DNA of 64,000 nucleotides, taken from assembly GCA_905178155.1 (NCBI GenBank), contig CAJINV010000006.1, positions 852,872 to 916,871 on the forward strand, given 5' to 3'. Shown piece after piece: positions 1 through 12,200 of this stretch. A program made the position numbers and the translations under genes. The notes under the pieces are model-generated. The model was given only the letters and a program-made list of their open reading frames with translations. It was not told where the DNA came from and did not search any database. Numbering within the stretch: position 1 is the first letter of the stretch; every line of letters starts with the position of its first letter. The DNA comes from Amoebophrya sp. A120 (taxonomy: Eukaryota > Sar > Dinophyceae > Syndiniales > Amoebophryaceae).

Positions 1-209
1 TTTTCCATGACCCATGAGGTCTGGAATGCAGGACCTAGCATGACAGATTCTGTGCGATCTCTCTCATGCCTATCCTGCATGAGAAACTCCCTCCCGACTT
101 GGTCAAAACTGGACGACTTTTGGTAATTATGCAACACAGATTTTTGCATGCTTCAGATTTAGCATGACAAGTTGCAATCTTCCAGACCCAGACACTTTTG
201 CATTTGATA
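1..209 (-). mobile_element. Introner family A, partial, reverse orientation
   Basis: Right part of an element whose start lies upstream of the window. It reads as the reverse complement of the element at 5115-5375. Right TSD is CGGGA. Confidence 0.85.
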
Positions 210-3200
210 CGGGACACGGAAGTTGAGTCGGAGTACAAAGGAGCCTCGTGTGGCGACGATAGTCGCAGGGTCCCGTGCGGCCCGGAGATAACGGCGTGCC
301 CGGTGGACTGTCTACTCAGCGAGTGGTCTACCGGGGATGCGTGCACGGCAGATTGCGGTGGCGGGACGGTGACGAACCGAAAGACAATTTTGCGCGACCC
401 TGCAAACGGCGGCGCGCAGTGCGATGATCTTGTAAGACCCAGGCCGTGCAACACCGACCACTGTCCCGTGAATTGTGAAATGAGTGAATGGGTCGGCGAC
501 ATTGCGACTTGCAGCTTGATATCAAAGGGAAAAATCCCCCCTCCCCATAACTAAACGAAGTTTCTGATGCTGGATTTGCGTACACAAATCAGGTCTGTTT
601 TGCTGGAGAGGACTGCAGGCATATGCTAAGCCTGGGTCGAGAGGTTTTGACGTAGGGGACTAGCATGACAGATGTCGGCTCTGTAAGCCCAACAGCATCA
701 CAAACCACCGGCATAATGCGGCGGACTCTCTGGCTTTGCCTTCCCGCAAGACAGATAGGATTTGTGACCTCAAATTTGCATCACAAATTTTCAGACGAAT
801 ACGTTTTCAATATGGGGAGGGGGGATTTTTCCTCTCAATACTTGACCTGTGGGGGCGGGGTCTACACGCGAAACAGAACCATCACACAAGAACCGGACTA
901 TGAGGGAGAAACGTGCCCAGACACGGAGGAAACAACTCCCTGTATGCATTGCAAATATGTCTGGGTCTGGAACAGTCATGCTGCTTTTGCATGACACAGA
1001 AGGTCTGGCATGGAAGCTCTAGCATCACAGGTTTCGAGAAGCTTCCGCCATGCCGAATCCGCATGACCACGAGCGCCCCATTTTAGTGACAGACAGTGGG
1101 CAGCTTTTGCTGCCTCTGCATGACAGATTTGGGTGTGCTGTTGCGAAATGCGCATCACAAGTTTGCTTTCTTCCAGATGACCCAGACATATTTGCAATGC
1201 ATACCCTGCTATACACAGCAATGCCCCATCGACTGCGTGATGAATGATTGGAGCGATTGGGGCGCCTATGCATGGCAAATATGTCTGGGTCTTGAAACTT
1301 GTGATACAAGTCGGTGAACAATAAGAGCACTGTATTAATGCGCCAAAAAGCATGACAAGTTTTTTCGTGGTTCTGTGATGCCTCGTCCGCATGAGAAACT
1401 GCGTTTTTGCATGACAGGCGAGAAAGGCTGCTTGTGGCCACGCAATACAGAGTGCAGAGTCAACATGCCAGACTAGCACGACGAGTCTCGCAATTTCCCA
1501 GCCACCCAGACACATTTGCATTTGATAGCGCCTGCAGCGCTAGCTGCGGTTCCGGGACGCAAGCCCGATACCGTAGCATTCAAATCAGCGGTGCCTACGG
1601 GGGGCGCACGTGCCCGGTCCAGGGGAAAGAGGAAGATAAACACGAGTTTGAGCAAACCCAATCCTGCGATCTCGATCCCTGCCCGGTGCACTGCGAATTA
1701 AGTTCTTGGGCGGACTGGTCCGATTGTTCCCAAACCTGCATCTACACGCACCATCACAAAAACGCCTATGACGATGACGACATCGGCAACCAGAATGGGG
1801 TGCGGGTGAAAACACGAGTCGTGGAGATTGCGCAGGACCACGGAGGCGATGCATGTCCACTACGGGACGTCACCTTTCCACAGCCATATGACGCAAAGCA
1901 GCTGGATGCAAATGACCACGACTACACCGGAGTGCGGCAGACCCAGGTGTATCAACTGCAAAAATGTCTGGGTCTCCTGGAAGAATGCGAACTTGTGATG
2001 CGTGTTGCGGATCATACAAAAATCTGTGTTGCATGACTTGCAAAAGGTTTCCATTTCTGGCCATGTTGAGAGGGCATTTCTCACGCAGAACAATAGGCAT
2101 CACCAAGGGGCTGCAGAACCTGTGATGCTAGGCCCTACATTCCAGACCTGGCGGAGCTTGAAAAACTGCATGACAAATCTCGCAACTTCCCAGACTCACA
2201 CATTTTTGCACAGGATAAAGTGCAGGTGGGACTCAACGACGCGTACACGGAGGTTGAGAGTTGCGACGAGTCGGTAACGCCGAAATGCCCAATCGACTGC
2301 CAACTCGGGGAATGGGAAGACGACACGCCGTGCTCACTAACCTGCTGGCGCGCGTCCGAAGACAGCTACAACTCTGCGGGCATCTTGGTGAGTGTGCAAA
2401 TCTCCGAGAAGGGGCACTTGTGGCGGAAGCGGGTGGTCAAGCACAGCGCTATGTTCGGCGGGGAAGAGTGTCCTACCCCGGGATCCATTCAGGTGTCCAA
2501 GCTGGTCGAGTGCTCGGACATGCCGTACTGTGCCCAGGACTGCGAGGTGTCCCCCTGGGAAGGGGATCCGAACATGTGTTCGGCCACGTTATCAACTGTA
2601 AAAATGTAGTCTGGGTCTGGAAGAATCCAACTTGTCATGCTGATTTTGGATTCTAAAAAAATCTGTATTGCATCATGAGCAGCAAAGAGAGTCCAAGTGG
2701 TGCTACACGGAGAGAGCATTTGTCATGCGGTATAGGCATCAGGAAGCCCTCACAAAATCTGTGATGCTAGGGCATGCATCACAGACATCAGGAGTCATGC
2801 AAAATGTGCATGACAAACCTGGCAATCTTCCAGACCCAGACATTCTTACATTTGATACACGTGCCAAGCCAACAATTTCAACACGCCCACCTACAAGGCC
2901 ACGAGGAAAATGCTGATTCCCATGCGATATCAAATGCAAAAATGTTTGGGTCTGGAACAAGATTGCAAGATTTGTCATGCTTGTCTGGCATGACCAAAAA
3001 GTTTGTGATGCGTGTCCAAGAAGAGACCATTTTTCCTGTCATGCAATAACGTAGTTTGTCATGCGAAAAACGCAACACAAAGAAGAACAGATATTTCTCA
3101 TGCTTGGCCGTGCATTACAGAGCATTCACTATTCCCAGCGCAGCATTACAAGTTTCCAGACCCCGACGTTTTTGCATTTGATATGCGAAACGGGGGGAAA

Positions 3201-6200
3201 GAGTGTCCGGAGTTGGAAACACAGCTGCCGTGCAACACCCAGCCCTGTCCGTCTACGACCGAAGCGCCGCCTGAATCCTCGACAGATGTTATCCTGAGTA
3301 AAAACGTACCCACACCAGAGTCAGGATGGGGATTTTGCAACACAAACCTAGGAGTTTTGTGAGTCACGCATGACAAGCTGCACTCTGCAGTGTAGTGCAG
3401 GTTAGCAAGTGCAGCCGCATCACAGATTCGTCTGCTCATCCTGTTCACAGCATCACAAATTACAAAACACGATTGGAAATGGTTCTCATGGGGATGCGCA
3501 TTACAAGTCTTCCTGTCTTTGCAAATTTGCATTACAACTCTGGTGTGGGTACGTTTTTACTCAGGATAGATGTGCCGGAACAAACGTCCACCAGTACGAC
3601 CACGACTGTCAGCACCGCACAAATATGCATTGCAAATACGTCTGAGTCTGGAACGCTGGAACTTGTGATGCTGTCTTGGGATTCTAAGAAAGTCTGTATT
3701 GCATGACCAGCAAGTTGTACAGGAGTCCAGTTTCTGCTACGCCGCGTAGAGGGTATTTCTCATGCGGAATAGGCATCCTCAGGAAGCGCTTTAAAAATCT
3801 GTGATGCTAGGCCATGCATTACAGAATCGTTGGCCATGCAAAATATGCATGACAAAGACAAAGAACCCAGACGTATTTATAGTGGATAACAAAACGATAC
3901 CAACTCGACGCAAGACGAACACAACATCATTTTTACCGACCCCACGACAGCCGAGCCCATTGACCTTCTCAGAAACGGAACCGAGGGAGTGGTCAACGAC
4001 ACGGTGGTGCGCAACCTGGACGCGCCTGAGGAGGACTGTAACCCCTGGCTGATTGTGTTGCTCCTCCTCCTGATTTGCCCCCTCTGCGGCGGCGGGGCCT
4101 ACATGATGCTCAAAGCAGAGGCTGTTGCGGAGCCGACTTTTGGCGAGCTGCAAAAAGCCGAGCGGTATGCATTGCAAAAGTATCGTACTCGTATGTATAA
4201 ATGCATTACAAATTTCCTCTGCGTGAGAGCTGGAATTTGTCATGCTGTTCTACCTTAAAGACAACATTTGTCATGCATAATTGCAATTAGTACGAGTACG
4301 ATACTTTTGCACAGGATAAGCGGGCCAAGTGGTCCGCGCGTCATTTGGAACAGCACGAAAGGAAATTATCCTTAGAAGCCGAGTATCAAATGCAAATATG
4401 TCTGGGTCGGGAAGATTGAAACTTGTGATGCGCATTTTGGATGAGACAAAACTCTGTCATGCATGGAAGGCAAAGGTAAGTACGTACTCAGCCTATTTCT
4501 TGTCATCAAAATCTGGAATTCGAATTTCTCATGCGGAACGGGCATTGAGAAAGCTCCTTAGAACCTGTGATGCGATTGCCTGCATGACAGAGCTTCTGGG
4601 TAGTGTAAAAACAGCATGACAAAGTCCGCACTTTTCCAGACCCGGACATATTTGCAATTCATACCGAGAGCTTCGGCATGGACCACGGGGTCGCGGAGCA
4701 CGCGTTAACCACCGCGGGTTTCACGTATCAAAAGGAAAAAACCCCCCTCCCCATATCAGAACGAAATTTCTGATGCTGGATTTGCGTACACAAATCAGGC
4801 TTCTCTTGCAGTGGAGGACTGCAGGCCCAGTTCAAGCCTGAGTGGAGAGATAATGGCATAGGCGCTCAGCATGACAAAAGTCCATGTTGTAGGCCCAACA
4901 GCATCACAAACCGCTGGCATAATGCGGGGGGTTTTCTCGGATTGCCTTCTTGCAAGACATGCGCGATCGGTGAGCACAAATCAGCATCACAAATTTCCAA
5001 AAAGATAGCTTTTCAGTATGGGGAGGGGGGATTTTTCCTCGCGATATCACACCCGCGTTTACGAAAAAGCTCCTGGATCAAATAACCGCCCGCGACCTGT
5101 CCGCGACGGAAAGATATCGAATGCAAAAATGTCTGGGTCTGGAAGGTGGCAAGTTGTCATGGTAAATCTGAAGCATGCAAAAATCTGTGTTGCATGAGTG
5201 CCAAGAGCTGTCCACTTTTGACCAAGATGGGAGGGAGTTTCTCATGCACGATAGGCATGGCAGAGACCCCGTTGAGTCTGTCATGCTAAGTCCCGCATTC
5301 CAGACCTCATGGGTCATGGAAAACCTGCATGACAAGTTTACACTTTTCTAGACCCAGACACTTTTGCAGTTGATAAGACATTAGCTCGGCCGGAGACGGA
5401 AACGGACCGCGCGATCTATGACAGTGCACAAATCCTCCTCCCCCCCATCTGTATTGCATGGACAGCAGTACAAACACCCGCACCTGTGGAGCCTGTGCAT
5501 TACAAGTTCACGCGCGTAGTGTAAGTAGTACTGTTTGGACTTTCGATAAATCTGTCATGCAAACACTACCACAGAGCAGCGTTTGGATTTGGTATCTTGC
5601 ATGACAAATGAGGAGGAGGGGGCGTTGTGCACTCTCATACGATTCTGCAGAAGTTGAAGAAGAAGATAAGGAACGACGGCGGGAAAAAGGGGGACAACAG
5701 CAGTTTGTACGTGTTTATGCATTGCAAATCTGTCTGCGTCTGGAAGAATGCAAGTTTGTCATGCTTGTCTGGCATGACTGAAGAGTTTGTGATGCGTGTC
5801 CACGAAGTCACCCTTTTGCTTGTCATGCAAAAACGCAGTTTGTGATGCGCAAAACGCAAGACTTAGGCACGCAAACATTTCTCATCATGCTTGGCTGTGC
5901 ATTACAGAGCATTCACTATTCCCAACTCAGCATGATTGCAAGTTTCCAGATCCAGACATTTTGCATTTCATAGTGTTGGAGCTCAGGGAATTTTTCGGCC
6001 GAAAAATTAAGGAGATGTACAAGGACGATCTCGAGGCTGCTGTTGCGGACGACGTCTATGCTGAGCAAAAACTTCCCCACCCCAGAGTCAAATTGGCAAA
6101 CCAGCAACACAAATCCAGGGGTTTTGGGGGTGAAGCATGACAAGTTTCTCTCTGTATTGTAGTGCAGGGAGGTAGCAAGCGCAGCCGCATCACAAAGCCA

Positions 6201-9200
6201 TTCTTTTATCCTGATTACAGCATTACAAATTCCAAAACACGATTGGAACAAATGCCTGTCATGCGGGCGCGCATTTTTCCATGTGTTGCTGTAATTGCAA
6301 AGCTGCATGACAACTCTAGTACTATGGGGACGTTTTTGCCCAGGATACCTTCGTAGAGTTACTCACCGAGAAAGAGATACAAGACATGCTCAAAGCCCAG
6401 GGTTATGCAGTGCAAGGGTACTATCGTACTCGTAGAAATGCATTACAAATTTCCTCAGCATGAGAAATGAAATTTGTAATGCTGCTTTACCTTGAGAAAA
6501 AGATTTGTAATGCATAACTGCAATTAGTACGAGTGCGATATTAGTTTTGCACAGGATAAAGGCTTCTCCGCTCCGACGGCAGAGAAATTAGCGCCGAAAC
6601 TGCATATCCTGAGAAAAAAGTGTTACAGTTACACACCCTGAGGGAAGACAAGCAAGACAGACAACCTCTGTCATGCAGGAAATGCTTGCCAGCCTCATTT
6701 CATTCGTGTTTTCCCTTATAGATACTCTGCGCATCACAGGTTTTCTTAGCCATGATGTCGAGCTGCAACTTTGTGATGCAGAAAGAACTTCAACAAGTGT
6801 GTAACTGTAACACTTTTTTCCTGTGATACTGCAGGAGAAGATGATACTAGAGTCCAGTCCGTTAGAAATGCCCCGCGCCAGCGCGGTGGAGCAAGCGCAG
6901 GCGGTGTCTGGGTTTTTTTATCCTGCGCAAAAGTATCGTACTCGTACTAATTGCATTTATGCATTACAAATCTAGTTCCTAAGGCAAATCCGCATTACAA
7001 ATTCAATTTGTAATGCTGAGCCAATTTGTATTGCAGTTTCTACTAGTACGATACTTTTGCAGTTCATATTTTTCAGTCAGCGAACACAAAGAGCGGAAAA
7101 TCGGCCAAGTCGTTGAAGGGTGCCCAGAACATGTCCATGAGGCCCGCGATATCCTGTGGAAAAACGTCCCCAGCTCCGCAGAGTCTAGATGCGAATTCTG
7201 CAACACAGCTCCAGAAGTTTTGGGAGTCACGCATGACAAGTATTTCTTTGTACTGTAGTGCGGGTTGGCAAGGACAGCCGCAGCAAAAAAGCAAGCGTGT
7301 TATCCTGTTTACAGCATCACAAATTTTTGCATAACACGATTGAAAATGCCTCTCATGGGAATGCGCATTACAAGTTTTCCTGTGATGGTAATTCTGCATG
7401 CCAACAACTCTGGGAGGGGGACGTTTTTACACAGGATGCGCGAACGAGCAGCCCATGCACGCAGTTCTCGTCGCGCCGATTTTTACCGCGGCGGAGATCG
7501 ACGCACTTGTATCAAATGTAAGAATGTCTGGGTCTGGAAGGTTGGAACTTGTGATGCTAACTTTGAACTCTAAAAAAATCTGTATTGCATGACCAGCAAT
7601 AGAAGCCCAGTCTGTGCTACGCGGGGAGGGCATTTGTCATGCGGGATAGGCATCAGGAAGGTCTCTAAAAATGTGTGATGCTAGGTCGTGCATTACGGAC
7701 ATCCTGGGCCATGCAAAATATGCATGACAAACCCGGCAATATTCCAGACCCAGACATTTTTGCATTTGATAACTTGGACTCCAAGATGACAAAGAGAAGC
7801 AGCTGTTCACGCAAAATTTCAAGCCGCACATATCAGAATGAAAAATCCCCCCTCCCCATACCAAAACGAAGTTTCTGATGCTGGATTTGCGTACACAAAT
7901 CAGATTTGTCTTGGTGGCGAGGACTGCAGGCCTATATCAAGCCTGAGAAGACAGGTTGCGGCCTAGGCGCGTAGCATGACAGACTTCTACGCTGTAGGAA
8001 CATAAGCATGACAAACCGCCTGTAGAATGCGGCGGAGCCTGTGGGGTTGCCTTCATGCAACACAGAGACGATTTGTCGTCGCAAATCAGCAACACAAATC
8101 TCCGAAAACGTAGCTTGTTAATATGTTATGGGGAGGGGGGATTTTTCCTTTTGATAGCACAAAGATCTCGGGAATGTGGAAGCGTCGGACGAGTTGAATT
8201 TGTTTCTCGCGTATCAAATGCAAATTAATATGTCTGGGTCTGGAAGGTTACAGCCTGTGATGCTGTGTTTGGATTCTAAAAAGTGATTTGTATTGCATAA
8301 ACCAGCAAGAGGACGAGTCCAGTTTGTGCTACATGTTGGGGACGGCATTTGTCATGCGGAATAGGCAACATCAGGAAGCTTTCTAAAAATCTGTGATGCT
8401 AGGTCATGCATTGAAGGCGTCATGGGTCACGCAAAACGCGCATCGCAAACCTTGCATTCTTCCAGATCCAGACATATTTGCAATGCATATCGCGAAAGAG
8501 CTGGCAAACCGCGGGTACGGGGAGGACTTTTTGCAAGCAAACGCGGAGGCGCTGTTGACCGCCGAATCGTTGAAGCAGTTAGAATTCTTTGACGCGATTG
8601 AGGAGGTTCTGAAGATGAAATTCACTCCTGAAACCGCGAAAAAACTGGCGATATGCATCGCAAATGTGTCTGGATCTGGAAAGTTCGAACTTGTAATGCC
8701 GGTCTTACATTCCTTTGAAATCTGTATTGCATGACTGAGCGTGACCAAGAACAGGAGAGGTTGCAGCCTCTACATTTGCCATATCGAAGAGTAGAGGGCA
8801 GTTTGTCATGCGGGCTGCGTATGAGAAAGCGTTCTGCAGGAAAGTTGTCATGCTTGGCTGCATTCGGAAGTGTTTCCATCATCCACATTGTAGCATCACA
8901 AGTTTCCAGACCCAGACAGCACGTTTGCACTTGATAAGCGAAACAAACTTTGGACACGTTTTTGAACTCCGCGATTATGACGGTGGGCCTGGAATTATGG
9001 CAGTGCACAACTCCCCCTCCCCCTCCTTTGTATAGCATGAACGGCAATACCGACACCAGCACACATGGGGCCTGTGCATGACAAATTCATGCGCGCAGTG
9101 TAGTACTGTTTTGGCTTCCGGGATCTGTCATGCAAACAGTGCCACAGGGAAGCACTTGGATTTGGGGTTTTGCATGACAAATGAGGGGGAGGGGGAGCTG

Positions 9201-12200
9201 TGCACTCGCATAGGAATTCGACGCAAGCAAGGTGGAGCAAGCGGAGAGGATTCTACTCTTTTCCCCAGCTGAGACGAAAAAGATGAAGCAAAGATACGAG
9301 CAATACGTGAATAATTTGCGGAAGACCGGCACGCTCCCCGCTGGTGATTCGCGGTTCAGCCAGCTCGATGCGGAGTTTGCACTACTGGAGAGAACATTCG
9401 GGACAGGAGTATCCTACGATAAGTACATATGGAACTGTCAGGATTGAAATTAACAAAGTTGAAATAATTTGTGATGCATAAAATCTATACCAGTTGGGCC
9501 CACAGTTTCCAATCGGCGCATGACAAATCTTCCTGGCTTCTGAAGCAAGTCTTTCATGCTGTTTAGGGCAAGATGGCTGCTCCCTGTCATGCTAGTCAGC
9601 AACCCAATTCCTGACCCTTACCAGCACTAGAATCTACCTCCCTTGCGCCTTCGGCAATACAGTCAGTGTCGCATTTTATGCATGGCAAATCATTTCAACT
9701 TTGTCGATTTCAACTCTGACACATCCATAGTACAACCTGGACCGCCCCCCGACGGTGAACGTTCCGACTGCCGAAGCCAGCACGCTGAACAAAGCGATTC
9801 AGGAGAGGTTGCAGAAACTCATTTCCGCCAAACGAGAAAGAGCTGCGTCGCAGTCAACGTCGTCGACCTTCTCCCCCGAACTTGCCGCCGCCGCGGCACC
9901 GACCACGGCCGAAGTGCGGAACGAGATTGAAAAGGCGCTGCTAGATTTATCCTAAGTAAAAACGCCCCCACCCCTTCTAGTTGGTAAATCTGCAACACAA
10001 ATCTCTAAGTTTTGGGAGTTGTGCATGACAAAGCTCCATCTGCAGTGTAGGGGTGGTTAGCAAGGGAAGCCGCTTCAGAAAGCCACTTTCTCATCCTGTT
10101 TAAAGCATTACAAATGCAACAGCACGATTGGAATAAATGCCTCTCATGGAGATGCGCATTACAAATCGATTCCTGTCATTGCGCATTTGCATGACAACTC
10201 TGGGTAGTTCTTGGGGACGTTTTTACACAGGATAAGATCAGGGCTTCAGTGAGGAATTTACCCGGCAGATGGGCCTGGCCGAAACCATGGAACTGAAGCT
10301 ACGGACGGAGGTATGCAAGAAAAAAACTGTGTAAGTGTAACTCTGTGATGCAGAAAATGCAAAACAGTTACACTTGTCATGCTCGCCAGCCATAGTGTCC
10401 TCTCTGCATATGCGTTTTCACGTACTAGCCGTGCATGACAGGCTCTCTCTGTCATGCAGAGCAAATTTGTCATGCTCTCACTCCAACAAGAGAGTTACAC
10501 TAACACAGTTTTTTTCCTGGATAGGAGGTGAAGACGCTGCAGAACCCGAGCATAAACGTAAAAGCCGACGTATCAAATGCAAAAATGTCTGGGTCTGGAA
10601 GAGTGCATGTTTGTCATGCTTGTCTGGCATGACTCTTAAGTCTATCCTGCACGTTGCCCAAGAGCCCCACTTTGCTGTCATGCAGAAACACAGTTTGTCA
10701 TGCAGAATAGGCAACACCTAGAAGCTCAAAAGCTTGTCATGCTGGGCCAGCACTTGTGGCCTCTTCATGATACGCCACCCAGCATCACAAGCTTCCAGAC
10801 CCAGACATTTTTACAATCCATACGACGGGAAGGCCTCCGAAGTGCACCTTTTTGAGCAAGGGGGCGGTCGTTTGAAAAAACCGGTACAGCGGGGGAGTTA
10901 TGAATTGCAAAAGCATCGTACTAGTATGAATTGCATTACAAATTTCCTCAGCGTGAGAAATGGAATTTGTAATGCTGATTGACCTTAGGAAAAAGATTTG
11001 TAATGCATAACTGCGATTACTACGAGTACGATAGTACTTTTGCACTGCATAGGAGTTCGTTCCAAGATTTGGGGGTGGCGAAGGAAGAGAAGGCGAGTAT
11101 CAGTGTGACCGGGAGCGCGGAGAAAGTGCACGTGATTCAAGGGTTATGCAAGAAAAAAAGTGTGTAAGTGTATAGTCTGTGATGCAGGAAATGCAAAACT
11201 GTATACGCTTGTCATGCTGGATGTGTGTCATAGGCAACTTTCATGCATGTTTCCACGTGCTAGCTGCGCATGACAGGTTTTCCCTGTCGTGCAAAACGAA
11301 CTTGTGATGTTTTTCCTAAAAAGTTACACTTACACAGTTTTTTTCCTGGATAAGGCTTTCAAATGATGAAACCGATCAAGTTCAAATTCGATGACATGAG
11401 CGAGAAGGACAAGAAAATCGCGCAGAAGGACTTCATCGGCCACACGAGTATCCTGTGCAAAAGTATCGTACTCGTAGTAATCGCAGTCATGCATTACAAA
11501 TCTCCATCCCAAGGTAAAACAGCATGACAAATGCCATTTATCATGTTGGGCTAATTTGTATTGCAATTGCTACTAGTACGATGCTTTTGCAGCTCATAAC
11601 AAGCTTTGAGAAACAACTCGAAAAGCAGATGCACGAAAAGGCGAAGAGGGACATTGTGCAGGAACGGATAAGTCTCGACCTATGACAGTGCACAACTCCT
11701 CGTCATTTTTTGTCATGCAAAAACCCAAATCCAGTTGCTACCTTGTGGGACCGCGTGCATGACAAATTCCAGAATAATCCAAACAGTGCCACGCTCGGCG
11801 CATGATGAACTTGTCATGCACAGGGTCCACCTGTACTGGTGTTTGTAATGCTCTTGATGCCATACAACAAATGCAGGGGAGGGGGAGTTGTGCACCTTCA
11901 TACGATCTCGGGCAAGTGCTGAACGAAGAGCCAGATTCGGACGGAAAACTCGGTGTGGACGTCGACGACAGCGAGCCCGAGGGGTATCTTATGTAAAAAC
12001 GTCCCCATCTTCCCGTAGTCAAGTTGCGAACTCTGCAACACAAATCCAGGAGTTTTGGGAACCATGCATGACAAGTTCGTCTGTGTAGTGTAGTGCAGGT
12101 TAGCAGGGACATTCGCATCACAAACCCATCTCCTTATCCTGTTTACATCAGGATTACAAATACCAAAACACGATTGGAATAAATTCTTCTCATGTTGTAC

